64,000 nt of DNA. Source: Liquorilactobacillus hordei DSM 19519. Lineage in GTDB: Bacteria > Bacillota > Bacilli > Lactobacillales > Lactobacillaceae. How positions within the stretch are numbered: position 1 is the first letter of the stretch; each line of letters starts with the position of its first letter. A program made the position numbers and the translations under genes. Where the stretch lies: the NCBI RefSeq assembly GCF_019443985.1, contig NZ_CP049303.1, positions 1,302,001 to 1,366,000 on the forward strand, written 5' to 3'. The notes beneath the pieces were generated by a model, which searched no databases, had not been told where the DNA came from, and saw only the letters and a list, made by a program, of their open reading frames with translations. This document shows, in pieces, positions 56,029 through 64,000 of this stretch.

Positions 56029-58398
56029 TTATTTAATTGGTTTCCATGCCCAATTTTCGACTTCAGGTAAATCAACACCTTCATCACGAATGAATTGATG
56101 ATGTTTAGCAATTATGCTGTCCATTTTAGCAACAAATTGTCCATATTCTTCAGCATTTGGTAAGCTTAATACCGCTGATTTAGCGAGATCGAAACGATCC
56201 ATTTGGTTAAGCACACGCATATCAAACGGTGTGGTAATATCTCCATTTTCACGGTAGCCATGAACAAAGAGATTATGGTTATGGCGGTCAAAGAATAAAT
56301 CACGAATTAATCCTTCATAACCGTGGAAGGCAAAAATTATTGGGCTTTCCTTAGTAAAGTAGGCATCAAACTCTGCATCACTTAACCCGCGAGGATCCAA
56401 TTTTTGACTACGTAGTTTCAATAAATCAACGATATTGATAAAACGAATCTTTAATTCGGGAATAGCTTTATGCAAAATAGAAATAGCTGCAAGGCTTTCC
56501 AAATTTGGTTCTGTTCCTGCTGCAGCAATTACTAAGTCAGGTTTTGCATTATCATCAGTTGAAGCCCAATCAATAATTTTTAATCCATTATCAACTAGTT
56601 CTTTGGCTTCGGCTGCTGAATAAAATTGCTGACGTGGATGTTTTGAAGAAACAATCAAGTTAATTTTTTCGCGATCATTTAATACATGGGACATTACAGC
56701 TAATAAACTGTTAGCATCTGCAGGCAAATACTCACGAATAAATTCAGGCTTTTTATCAGCTAGGTGACCTAAAATACCAGGATCTTGATGGGTATAGCCA
56801 TTATGATCTTGTTGGAATACGGTTGAACTCGCCATAACATTCAATGAAGGTATCTCACTACGCCAGCTTTGTTCCTTTGCTTTACGCAACCATTTAAAAT
56901 GTTGAGCAAGCATTGAATCAACAACACGTAAGAATGCCTCATAACTGACAAACAAACCGTGTCTTCCTGTTAATGCGTAACCTTCAAGCCAACCTTCATC
57001 TTGATGTTCTGATAACTGTGAATCAATAACACGACCGTCAGGAGCTAGAAATTGATCAAAAGGTTCATGAATGTTTTCAAGCCACTGACGCTTTGTAGCT
57101 TCAAAAATTGGAGAGAGTCGGTTAGACATTGTTTCATCAGGTCCAAAAATTCTGAAATTATGGTTTTCAGAATTTAACTTAATTACATCGCGCAAATATT
57201 TACCTAACACAGTCATATCCTGTGCAACTTCCTGACCTTGTTTTTCAGTATCAATCACATAGTCACGGAAGTCAGGCAAAATTAAATTTTTGATTAGGTT
57301 ACCAGGGTTGGTATGAGGATTTGCTCCCATACGATGTTTTCCGATGGGGGTAATCGCAGCAATTTCCTTCTTTAACCGTCCATCCTTGTCGAATAGTTCT
57401 TCTGGACGATAACTTTTGAGCCATTCAACTAATTTATCTGCATGTTGCATATCATTTTGATCTACAGGAATTGGAATCTGATGTGCACGGAATGATTTTT
57501 CAATTGGTTCACCATCCCATTCTTTAGGACCAGTCCATCCCTTTGGTGTACGGAAAATAATCATTGGCCAGCTTGGAAGTGTGGCATCATTGTTTTCACG
57601 TGCATTTTTTTGAATTGTATGAATACCTTCGATTGCTTTGTCCAATGCTGCTGCCATTGCAGGATGCAACTTTGTAGGGTCATCTCCTTCCACGAGGATT
57701 GGGTCCCATCCCATTCCGTGGAAGTATTCTTGCAATTGTTCGTTAGATTGACGCGAAAGAATTGTTGGATTTGAAATCTTAAATCCGTTTAAATCCAGAA
57801 TAGGTAAGACGGCGCCATCATTGATAGGATTGATAAATTTGTTAGATTGCCAAGATGTTGCAAGTGGACCAGTCTCGGCTTCGCCATCACCCACGACCGC
57901 AGCAACTATTAAATCTGGATTGTCAAAAATAGCACCTACTGAATGAGATAATGAGTATCCTAATTCTCCACCTTCGTGAATCGAACCAGGAGTTTCTGGT
58001 GCAGCATGAGACGCAACTCCACCAGGGAATGAGAATTGTTTGAATAGTTTCTTCATTCCAGCAGTATCCTGTGTGATTTCAGGATAAATTTCTGTATAGC
58101 TGCCATCCAAGTATGAATTTGAAACCATAACTTGTCCGCCGTGTCCAGGTCCTTCAACATAAAACATATTCAAGTTATATTTGTTAATGACACGATTTAA
58201 GTGAGCGTAGATGAAATTTTGACCTGCAATTGTACCCCAATGGCCAATGGGCTTTACTTTTACATCGTCGGCAGTTAAAGGACGGTCAAGTAAAGGGTTG
58301 TCTTTTAGGTATAGTTGTCCAACGGAAACATAATTAGCTGCACGCCAAAAGGCATCGACTAAGTTTAAATATTCTGGTGATGAGTAATCTTGGGTCAT
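56029..58398 (-). CDS. xfp: Phosphoketolase (xylulose-5-phosphate/fructose-6-phosphate)
   Basis: 789 aa from ATG 58398 (AAGGAGG 8 bases upstream; ORF codons further up are outside). Thiamine-diphosphate enzyme splitting xylulose-5-P to acetyl-P and glyceraldehyde-3-P, the key step of heterolactic fermentation. PGHGG near the start, the [20 protein letters not shown]hDP motif and [10 protein letters not shown] are typical. It is monocistronic, and its promoter region holds a perfect 28-bp palindrome. Confidence 0.96.
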   Translation of the reverse strand: MTQDYSSPEYLNLVDAFWRAANYVSVGQLYLKDNPLLDRPLTADDVKVKPIGHWGTIAGQNFIYAHLNRVINKYNLNMFYVEGPGHGGQVMVSNSYLDGSYTEIYPEITQDTAGMKKLFKQFSFPGGVASHAAPETPGSIHEGGELGYSLSHSVGAIFDNPDLIVAAVVGDGEAETGPLATSWQSNKFINPINDGAVLPILDLNGFKISNPTILSRQSNEQLQEYFHGMGWDPILVEGDDPTKLHPAMAAALDKAIEGIHTIQKNARENNDATLPSWPMIIFRTPKGWTGPKEWDGEPIEKSFRAHQIPIPVDQNDMQHADKLVEWLKSYRPEELFDKDGRLKKEIAAITPIGKHRMGANPHTNPGNLIKNLILPDFRDYVIDTEKQGQEVAQDMTVLGKYLRDVIKLNSENHNFRIFGPDETMSNRLSPIFEATKRQWLENIHEPFDQFLAPDGRVIDSQLSEHQDEGWLEGYALTGRHGLFVSYEAFLRVVDSMLAQHFKWLRKAKEQSWRSEIPSLNVMASSTVFQQDHNGYTHQDPGILGHLADKKPEFIREYLPADANSLLAVMSHVLNDREKINLIVSSKHPRQQFYSAAEAKELVDNGLKIIDWASTDDNAKPDLVIAAAGTEPNLESLAAISILHKAIPELKIRFINIVDLLKLRSQKLDPRGLSDAEFDAYFTKESPIIFAFHGYEGLIRDLFFDRHNHNLFVHGYRENGDITTPFDMRVLNQMDRFDLAKSAVLSLPNAEEYGQFVAKMDSIIAKHHQFIRDEGVDLPEVENWAWKPIK

Positions 58399-58479
58399 TA
58401 TAGTTACCTCCTTGAGATTGTGGTTAATCAGCTTGTTTATATGTTTATAATAACCTAAACTCATTTAAAGTTCAACTTA

Positions 58480-58508
58480 ATTATATATTGGTACGCTCCA
58501 ATATATAA
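58480..58508 (-). promoter_or_regulatory. Palindromic operator overlapping the xfp promoter
   Basis: TTATATATTGG (58481-58491) and CCAATATATAA (58498-58508) are perfect 11-bp arms around TACGCT. A minus-strand TATAAT (58485-58480) overlaps one arm, so a bound repressor would block the xfp promoter. Transcription factor unknown. Confidence 0.65.
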
Positions 58509-58533
58509 CGAAAATAATATTCTTTAATTCTAG

Positions 58534-58563
58534 TTGACAAGACACCCCTAGACAAGACATAAT
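58534..58563 (+). promoter_or_regulatory. Promoter of the NiaP-like gene with direct repeat
   Basis: TTGACA (58534-58539), 18-bp spacer, CATAAT (58558-58563). GACAAGACA occurs twice in the same orientation, at 58536-58544 and 58551-58559, overlapping both promoter boxes, and is a candidate operator. Confidence 0.65.
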
Positions 58564-58616
58564 CATCTTATATTAAGAAATCTTTACATCTAACTATCGA
58601 TGGGGGAGCGTTATAG

Positions 58617-59819
58617 ATGACAACGAATAAAAATGAAACTAATAAATTACTACTTACTACTGGAATGGCTTGGTTATTTGATGCAATGGATGTTGGAATG
58701 CTTTCATTCATTATAGCTGCACTAAAAACAGAATGGAATTTGAGTGAATCACAAATGGGTTGGATTGGAAGTATCAGTTCTATCGGAATGGCGGTTGGAG
58801 CGATTTTTTTCGGTATATTAGCCGATCGCTTTGGTAGAAAAGATATCCTAATCATTACATTGCTATTATTTTCGATAACTACTGGTTTTTCTGCATTTAC
58901 AACTACGTATACGCTTTTTTTGATTCTTCGTTTTTTCGTTGGTGCAGGACTAGGTGGTGAACTTCCTGTTGCTTCGACCTTAGTTTCTGAAAATGTACCG
59001 TTTAAATCTAGAGGAAGAATTGTTGTCTTACTAGAAAGTTTTTGGGCCGGTGGTTGGATTCTTGCAGCCGTTATTTCGTACTTTATTATTCCTTCATGGG
59101 GTTGGCGGGTTGCATTATTGATTTCTGCGTTACCAGCTTTTTATGCACTGTATTTAAGATACGGTTTAAAAGAAAGTATGGTTGTTTGGAATAAAAAAAT
59201 AAAAAAACAACCGTTGTTAAAAGAAAATTTACTTAATTTGTGGAATTCTCATTATTATAAGACAACAATTATGCTTTGGATTGTGTGGTTTATGGTTGTT
59301 TTTTCTTATTACGGAATGTTTTTGTGGTTACCTAGCGTAGTCATATTAAAAGGATATGGATTGATGCATAGTTTTGGATATACATTAATTATGACATTAG
59401 CCCAGTTACCAGGATATTTTGTTGCAGCTTGGTTAATTGAAAAGTGGGGACGAAAATGGGTTCTAACAACTTTTTTGGTAGGAACGGCGATTAGTGCGGT
59501 AGGATTCGGGAGTGCTTCAACTTTAATTTCACTGCTACTTTTTGGAATATTGTTATCGTTTTTTAATCTTGGAGCTTGGGGAGCATTATATGCATACTCA
59601 CCAGAACAATATCCTACAAGCGTACGTGCTTCTGGTACGGGAATTGCAGCTGGAGTCGGAAGATTAGGCGGAATCTTAGGGCCATTAATGGTTGGTGAAA
59701 TGTTAACTAAGCAGTACTCATTTACGATTATTTTTAGCATTTTTTGTATAGCGATATTGTTTGCAGTTTTAGCAATTATAATACTGGGTAAAGAAACGAA
59801 GGGGATTAAATTAGAGTAA
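58617..59819 (+). CDS. niaP: Niacin transporter NiaP-like (MFS)
   Basis: 400 aa, 12 helices. The sequence type matches the niacin/benzoate:H+ symporter group as remembered from Bacillus NiaP: LFDAMDVGMLSFIIAAL in TM1, GILADRFGRKD as motif A, LGGELPVASTL in TM4 and NLGAWGALYAYSPEQYPT in TM10-11. It would import nicotinate for NAD synthesis. GGGGGAGCG is the ribosome site. Divergent from xfp. Confidence 0.82.
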   Translation: MTTNKNETNKLLLTTGMAWLFDAMDVGMLSFIIAALKTEWNLSESQMGWIGSISSIGMAVGAIFFGILADRFGRKDILIITLLLFSITTGFSAFTTTYTLFLILRFFVGAGLGGELPVASTLVSENVPFKSRGRIVVLLESFWAGGWILAAVISYFIIPSWGWRVALLISALPAFYALYLRYGLKESMVVWNKKIKKQPLLKENLLNLWNSHYYKTTIMLWIVWFMVVFSYYGMFLWLPSVVILKGYGLMHSFGYTLIMTLAQLPGYFVAAWLIEKWGRKWVLTTFLVGTAISAVGFGSASTLISLLLFGILLSFFNLGAWGALYAYSPEQYPTSVRASGTGIAAGVGRLGGILGPLMVGEMLTKQYSFTIIFSIFCIAILFAVLAIIILGKETKGIKLE

Positions 59820-60022
59820 AGTTAATTGATTTTATGATTAGTGATCAAGTTGGAAATAAAAAGTTAGTTATTATGTATGTCACTAGTAATAGACTTATGT
59901 AAAAAACTAAGGTAATTAGATGAATATCTCACTATGAAATTATGTTAAAGTAAAAGTATCTATACTAAAGTTTTTTTGAGTAAGGTTTCTTTTTTTAAAA
60001 TTTTTAATAAAGAAGGTTAAAA

Positions 60023-60541
60023 ATGATAATCACAACTGTATTTATTGATAGAGACGGGACTGTTGGTGGAAATGGACATTTTAAGATGATTGAAGATTTT
60101 AAACCTTATGCTGGTTTTGGCGAAGTGATTAGAAAATTAAAAGAATCAAAGATTGCTGTCTATTGTCTAACGAATCAAACACATATTAATTCTGGTGATA
60201 TGGATTATGAAGATTTAAAAAAATCAATGGTGAAACTTGGATTTGATGACGTTTTTGTTTGTCCCCATACTGAATTTGAGAATTGTGAATGTCGTAAACC
60301 TAAGAGAGGCTTGATTGAGCAAGCTCACAAAAAATATAATTTCTCCAATGAATCAGCGATAATTATTGGAGATAGTTATAAATCAGATATGCGATTAGCC
60401 ATGAAAGAAAGTATCTTGGGTATTCACGTAGCGACAGGAAGAAAGGAAGTTCGAAATGATTATCACTTAGATAATATAAATATAATTGAAACAAAAGATA
60501 TAGTTTCAGCTTGCACTTGGATAATAAAAAACAATTGTTAA
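60023..60541 (+). CDS. HAD-IIIA family phosphatase
   Basis: 172 aa. FIDRDGTVGG is HAD motif I, LTNQTH motif II and IIGDSYKSDM motif IV. A zinc loop with CPHTEFENCECRKPKRG resembles GmhB-type phosphatases. Such enzymes act on heptose bisphosphate or other phosphoesters; in a Gram-positive the substrate is open. TATACT (about 59968) may be its -10 box. It ends convergent with the GNAT pseudogene. Confidence 0.85.
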   Translation: MIITTVFIDRDGTVGGNGHFKMIEDFKPYAGFGEVIRKLKESKIAVYCLTNQTHINSGDMDYEDLKKSMVKLGFDDVFVCPHTEFENCECRKPKRGLIEQAHKKYNFSNESAIIIGDSYKSDMRLAMKESILGIHVATGRKEVRNDYHLDNINIIETKDIVSACTWIIKNNC

Positions 60542-61109
60542 TTAGTTGGTAACACAAAATAATTGAAATATTTTTGATCGTTATCTCCTATTAGCGGACT
60601 ATAACTCTGGATGAAACCATAATTTTGAAATGCTTTGCGTCTTTCAGTATTTTCAGGAATAACTTTAGAAGCGATTTTGCTGCAAGCAAAGATTTTAACT
60701 AGTGGTTCTATGATTATTTTTAATAACTCTAAAACAATCTGTGATTTCTCAAAGTCACTGCGTAAATCTAATCTTAGAATTAAAAAGTTGTTAAATTTAT
60801 CAACCTTTGAAACACGTTTGAATATTTCAAAAGTACCAATTGCTTCATTGTTTTTCTTATTTAAAATACTGAATCTAACAAAACCATTAAGTTTATATTC
60901 CTCATTCCAATAATTTATAGCCTTCTCCATGCGAGACAATGTATCATAAAAAAGTCGTCTCCGTCACAATTATCTGAATTAAAAAAAGGAACGGACATCT
61001 TATCACTGTAAACTTTTAACAAGTCTTCCTTATCATTTAAAGTTGTTCTTCTTAGTAAGAAATTGCTATTTTCTATTATTGGGCAAGTCCTATAGATATC
61101 AGTTTTCAT
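60538..61109 (-). pseudogene. GNAT acetyltransferase with a poly-T frameshift
   Basis: The first 55 residues (MKTDIYRTCPIIENSNFLLR... to DDFF) are in one frame and the remainder (YDTLSRMEKAINYWNEEYKL onward) in another. The switch lies in a run of six T on the minus strand (A6 at 60948-60953), where seven T would restore the frame. The protein is a RimJ/RimL-like acetyltransferase. A contraction of the homopolymer, real or a sequencing error, explains it. Confidence 0.85.
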
Positions 61110-61225
61110 TTTATTTTCTTACTTTCTGTGTGTTTAAGAATAATACTAATAATTTAGAAACATTTTGCCAAACATATGTTCTAGTGTAAAGCTAGGATTT
61201 TATTTTTTAGTATACTGCTTTTTTT

Positions 61226-61241
61226 GTACATAAATATGTAC
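61226..61241. promoter_or_regulatory. Small palindrome upstream of the ABC/LytTR operon
   Basis: GTACAT-AAAT-ATGTAC, perfect 6-bp arms, about 100 bp upstream of the ABC gene. Possible regulator site for the operon; no LytTR direct repeats were recognised with confidence. Confidence 0.35.
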
Positions 61242-61337
61242 CTCTTGTATTCATAAAATTGCTTCTTATCTGCAATTCCAGTAATTCTTTCTAGAGCTTT
61301 GGTACACTTCTAATAACAAAAAGGGAGTGTGAAGATA

Positions 61338-62204
61338 ATGAAAATGATTACAAGTAATTTAACCAAAAAATATGATCGAAAAATAGCAGTTAATAATCTT
61401 AGTATTGAAGTTCCTGCACATTCGTTGGTTGCATTTTTAGGCCACAATGGTGCTGGGAAATCGACAACAATCTCAATGTTGATTGGAATTTTGCAACCAA
61501 CTTCAGGAAGAATTGAATATTTTGATGATAATGGCCAAAGAAGGAAACCTAAGATAGGCGTTGTTTTTCAAAACAGCATTCTGGATGAAGAATTAACTGT
61601 TACCGAAAATCTGATTTTGCGTGCAAAGATGCAGAATAAAGAGTCTGTTAAAAACATCGATAAGTTTTCTAAATTACTAGGCTTGACGAGTTTTATCAAT
61701 GAGCGTTATGGGAACTTGTCGGGAGGTCAAAGAAGAAGAGTCGATATTGCACGAGCTTTATTGGATAATCCCGATTTTTTATTTTTGGATGAACCAACAA
61801 CGGGCTTAGATATTCAAACAAGATCGGCGATTTGGAAATTATTGAATAATTTAAGAAAAGAAGCTGGCATAACTATTTTTTTAACAACTCATTACTTAGA
61901 GGAAGCAGAAGATGCTAGTCTGGTTTATGTAGTCAATCATGGTAAAGTAATTGCCAAAGGACCTGCACAAGTAATTATTACAGAAAATACGACAAATTAT
62001 TTGCAGATCGAATGCACTAAAAGAATTGACTTAACTGTGGATTTCCAAGAATTAGGGCCAAATCTGTATCGGATAGCTAATGTTTCTGTGCAAGATGCAA
62101 TTGATTTCTTGCATGCCAATCAAAAAACAATTAAACATTTTGAGTACCATAAGGGGACGCTTAATGATGCATTCATGAATTTGACTGGAAAGGAGTTGCA
62201 ATAA
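61338..62204 (+). CDS. ABC transporter ATP-binding protein
   Basis: 288 aa from ATG 61338 with AAGGGAG upstream. Walker A GHNGAGKST, Q-loop VVFQNSILDEEL, signature LSGGQRRRVDIARALL, Walker B FLFLDEPTTGLD and switch His in TTHYLEEAED are complete. Drug or peptide exporter type (CcmA/DrrA-like). First gene of a four-gene operon. Confidence 0.9.
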   Translation: MKMITSNLTKKYDRKIAVNNLSIEVPAHSLVAFLGHNGAGKSTTISMLIGILQPTSGRIEYFDDNGQRRKPKIGVVFQNSILDEELTVTENLILRAKMQNKESVKNIDKFSKLLGLTSFINERYGNLSGGQRRRVDIARALLDNPDFLFLDEPTTGLDIQTRSAIWKLLNNLRKEAGITIFLTTHYLEEAEDASLVYVVNHGKVIAKGPAQVIITENTTNYLQIECTKRIDLTVDFQELGPNLYRIANVSVQDAIDFLHANQKTIKHFEYHKGTLNDAFMNLTGKELQ

Positions 62205-62205
62205 A

Positions 62206-63069
62206 ATGCTACCACTTATTCAGAGAAACTTAAAATTATTTTTTCGTAATCGTGCTGGAGTTTTTTTCTCATTGTTAGGAGCACTAATCTCCTTTATATT
62301 ATTTGTTGTATTCTTGAAAGCAAATATGCTTGATTCATGGAATCAGTTAAAGCATCCTGCAAGAATGTTTGATTTCTGGGTAATCGGGGGAACATTAGCA
62401 GTGACAGGGATTACAACCACACTGAGTGCGTTGTCAAGAATGACATCTGATACAGAACGACATGTATATGAGGATTTAATTCTAACAGGTTTGAGTCGCC
62501 TTAAAATTCAGATTAGTTATATTTTAGCTGCAACGATTATTGGCACAGTACTGCAGGGAGTACTCTACTTTGTAATGGTTTTTTATTTTAATAAAACTGA
62601 TGGAATTCAAATTGAGTGGTCAATTAGTTTACAATTATTTAGCGTTGCACTTCTATCCTCATTTTCAGCGGCATTACTTAATTTTGCACTAGTCTATTTC
62701 ATGCGTAGTGTTGATACAGTTGGTAAATTCTCATCAATTGTTGGTGCAATGTCCGGATTTCTTGTAGGGACATATATTCCCGTGGGAGTATTGCCAGAAT
62801 TCGCACAAAATCTTGTGAAATTAACACCGGGAGCCTATGTGGCAGCTATCTATCGCCAGTTATTAATGCATGATATACTTAAAAATGTTAATACGAATAT
62901 CTTAGGAAATTTAAAAAAAGAGTTAGGAATTGGTATTACTTTAAATAGTCACCTGACATCTCTTGGACAGAATGTAGGAATAGTTAGTGGTGTTACACTT
63001 GTTTTGTTAGTAGTGATTGTTATTATTAATACTTATTATCAAAGAAAACGAAGAGTAGGTATGGAGTGA
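62206..63069 (+). CDS. ABC-2 type transporter permease
   Basis: 287 aa, six transmembrane helices, with a TYIPVGVLPEFAQNLVKLTP segment typical of ABC-2 permeases. It follows the ATPase with one base between and is its membrane partner. Confidence 0.88.
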   Translation: MLPLIQRNLKLFFRNRAGVFFSLLGALISFILFVVFLKANMLDSWNQLKHPARMFDFWVIGGTLAVTGITTTLSALSRMTSDTERHVYEDLILTGLSRLKIQISYILAATIIGTVLQGVLYFVMVFYFNKTDGIQIEWSISLQLFSVALLSSFSAALLNFALVYFMRSVDTVGKFSSIVGAMSGFLVGTYIPVGVLPEFAQNLVKLTPGAYVAAIYRQLLMHDILKNVNTNILGNLKKELGIGITLNSHLTSLGQNVGIVSGVTLVLLVVIVIINTYYQRKRRVGME

Positions 63070-63075
63070 ATTTAT

Positions 63076-63528
63076 ATGAAGATTCGATTTGAACATGATG
63101 ATACACTTCAAGATGAAATTGATGTTGTTGTAAGGGCGAGTAGCCAAAATGATAAAGCAAGAACATTGATTGAATATGTTAAACGGTTCAAGCAAGAATC
63201 AAGTAAGATAGTACCAGTTAAAACAATTGACCGTATTGTAATTATTAAAGTAGAAGATATTATTTTAGCAGATGTACAAAAGGATACATTAACGATTGAG
63301 ACCGTTAATGATCAATATATAATGCAAGAAAGATTATATAAGTTCATGCAGAAGCTTCCTAGTGAACTATTCGTTCAAGTGTCTAAGCATGCAGTAATTA
63401 ACATTGATTATTTGATTGCACTTGAAGATAGTTTTGCCGGTGCAATGACTGCTCGGTTAGAGAAAAATTTGCGGACAAATATTAGTCGTAAATTTTTGGG
63501 TGAGCTTGAAAAACATTTAGGATTGTGA
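63076..63528 (+). CDS. LytTR DNA-binding regulator
   Basis: 150 aa, without a receiver domain. The LytTR domain spans about 50-148 (VKTIDRIVIIKVEDIILADV, then FVQVSKHAVINIDYLIALE). Such short LytTR proteins pair with a DUF3021 membrane protein and usually control their own operon. GGAGTG lies before ATG 63076. Confidence 0.9.
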   Translation: MKIRFEHDDTLQDEIDVVVRASSQNDKARTLIEYVKRFKQESSKIVPVKTIDRIVIIKVEDIILADVQKDTLTIETVNDQYIMQERLYKFMQKLPSELFVQVSKHAVINIDYLIALEDSFAGAMTARLEKNLRTNISRKFLGELEKHLGL

Positions 63529-63546
63529 GGATAAGAGGTGGTTTAT

Positions 63547-63960
63547 ATGTTAAAAAAAATTAAAGATTTATTGAATTCTTTTTTAATTGGAGTCGGTTTC
63601 GGATCAACTGTCTATCTTTTGTTTATCGCATTTGGGGTAGAACATGAACCCACTATGTTTAACATTTTTAGTGTTCTATTAATAAGCGGGCTAATTGGCA
63701 TATTCTCTTTGATTTTTGATGTGGTTGAGTGGTCATATCTGAGTACATTATTTATTCATTTTTTAGGTACCTTTAGCCTAGTAATGCTGATGATTTGGAT
63801 AAATGACTGGCCTGTTTGGCAAGAATTTATCAGTTTTTTCTTGAATTTTGTTGGAATCTACTTAATTATCTGGTTTATAGTGAAATTAAAGTTATCCGCG
63901 AGTGTGAACAGTGTTAATCAAAGATTGCGAGAACGTAATGAAAGACATAAACAACGTTGA
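63547..63960 (+). CDS. DUF3021 membrane protein
   Basis: 137 aa from ATG 63547 (AGAGGTG 7 bases upstream). Four transmembrane helices (about 9-30, 40-62, 70-92, 98-122) and a basic C-terminus LRERNERHKQR. DUF3021 proteins are membrane partners of LytTR regulators and may hold them inactive until a signal appears. Confidence 0.87.
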   Translation: MLKKIKDLLNSFLIGVGFGSTVYLLFIAFGVEHEPTMFNIFSVLLISGLIGIFSLIFDVVEWSYLSTLFIHFLGTFSLVMLMIWINDWPVWQEFISFFLNFVGIYLIIWFIVKLKLSASVNSVNQRLRERNERHKQR

Positions 63961-64000
63961 TTTACTGAAAGTTAATATTAATTAGACACATTTATTGAGA

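Noticed and set aside
61172-61185. A LexA-like box (CAAACATATGTTCT) upstream of the ABC/LytTR operon.
   Set aside because: It has two mismatches to the consensus and no promoter aligned with it; kept only as context.
1-64000. CRISPR arrays, rRNA genes, replication origin.
   Set aside because: No regularly spaced direct repeats, rRNA sequence or DnaA-box cluster was seen.

Overview
The window looks like a chromosomal piece of an AT-rich (by eye about 35% GC) lactic acid bacterium of the family Lactobacillaceae. The evidence is a T-box controlled pheST operon, xylulose-5-phosphate/fructose-6-phosphate phosphoketolase, C69 dipeptidase, M42 aminopeptidase, an Opp peptide importer, a LysM/Apf-type cell-wall protein, an Rgg-type regulator and a LytTR/DUF3021/ABC module. 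I cannot name the species from sequence alone.

Layout. 1-6300: core genes (T-box, pheS, pheT, mltG, udk, greA). 6310-7968: an IS3-family element nested in a palindromic repeat. 8050-9430: small membrane protein, nitroreductase, tRNA-Ser(CGA). 9430-12050: a collapsed prophage relic (integrase, HNH endonuclease and other fragments with stops and frameshifts) between tRNA-Ser and tRNA-Asn(GTT). 12230-17460: IS1380 copy 1, an NRAMP transporter gene split by an amber codon, and IS3 copy 2. 17500-19940: TspO and a three-gene SOS-type operon with a Y-family polymerase. 20150-28660: cell envelope, nucleoside and amino-acid metabolism, transporters. 28680-30874: a GNAT gene cut by IS1380 copy 2. 30878-43046: housekeeping and metabolic genes (Nudix, RpiB-like, flippase, MazG, M42 peptidase, pyridoxal/HMP kinase, Rgg, galE, cutC, ndk, serine hydrolase, MFS plus regulator). 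43099-51280: IS1380 copy 3, which joins the stub of an aminotransferase gene to a 5'-truncated oppA, followed by oppBCDF. 51292-56013: hydrolase, dipeptidase, kinase, MsrA, GNAT and HIT genes. 56029-59819: xfp and a NiaP-like transporter, divergently transcribed around a control region with a perfect palindrome and a direct repeat. 60023-63960: HAD phosphatase, a frameshifted GNAT and a LytTR-type ABC operon.

Two themes stand out. First, recent IS activity: three apparently identical 1661-bp IS1380 copies (two with 5-bp target duplications, one without, implying an adjacent deletion) and two IS3 copies inside matching palindromic repeats. Second, many fresh gene-breaking lesions in otherwise intact genes: in-frame amber codons (NRAMP, HIT), a poly-T frameshift (GNAT), and at least three genes whose well-placed Shine-Dalgarno is not followed by ATG/GTG/TTG. 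Together they suggest relaxed selection, for example in a nutrient-rich niche or after domestication, with peptide uptake (Opp) clearly damaged. I see no CRISPR array, rRNA operon or replication origin.
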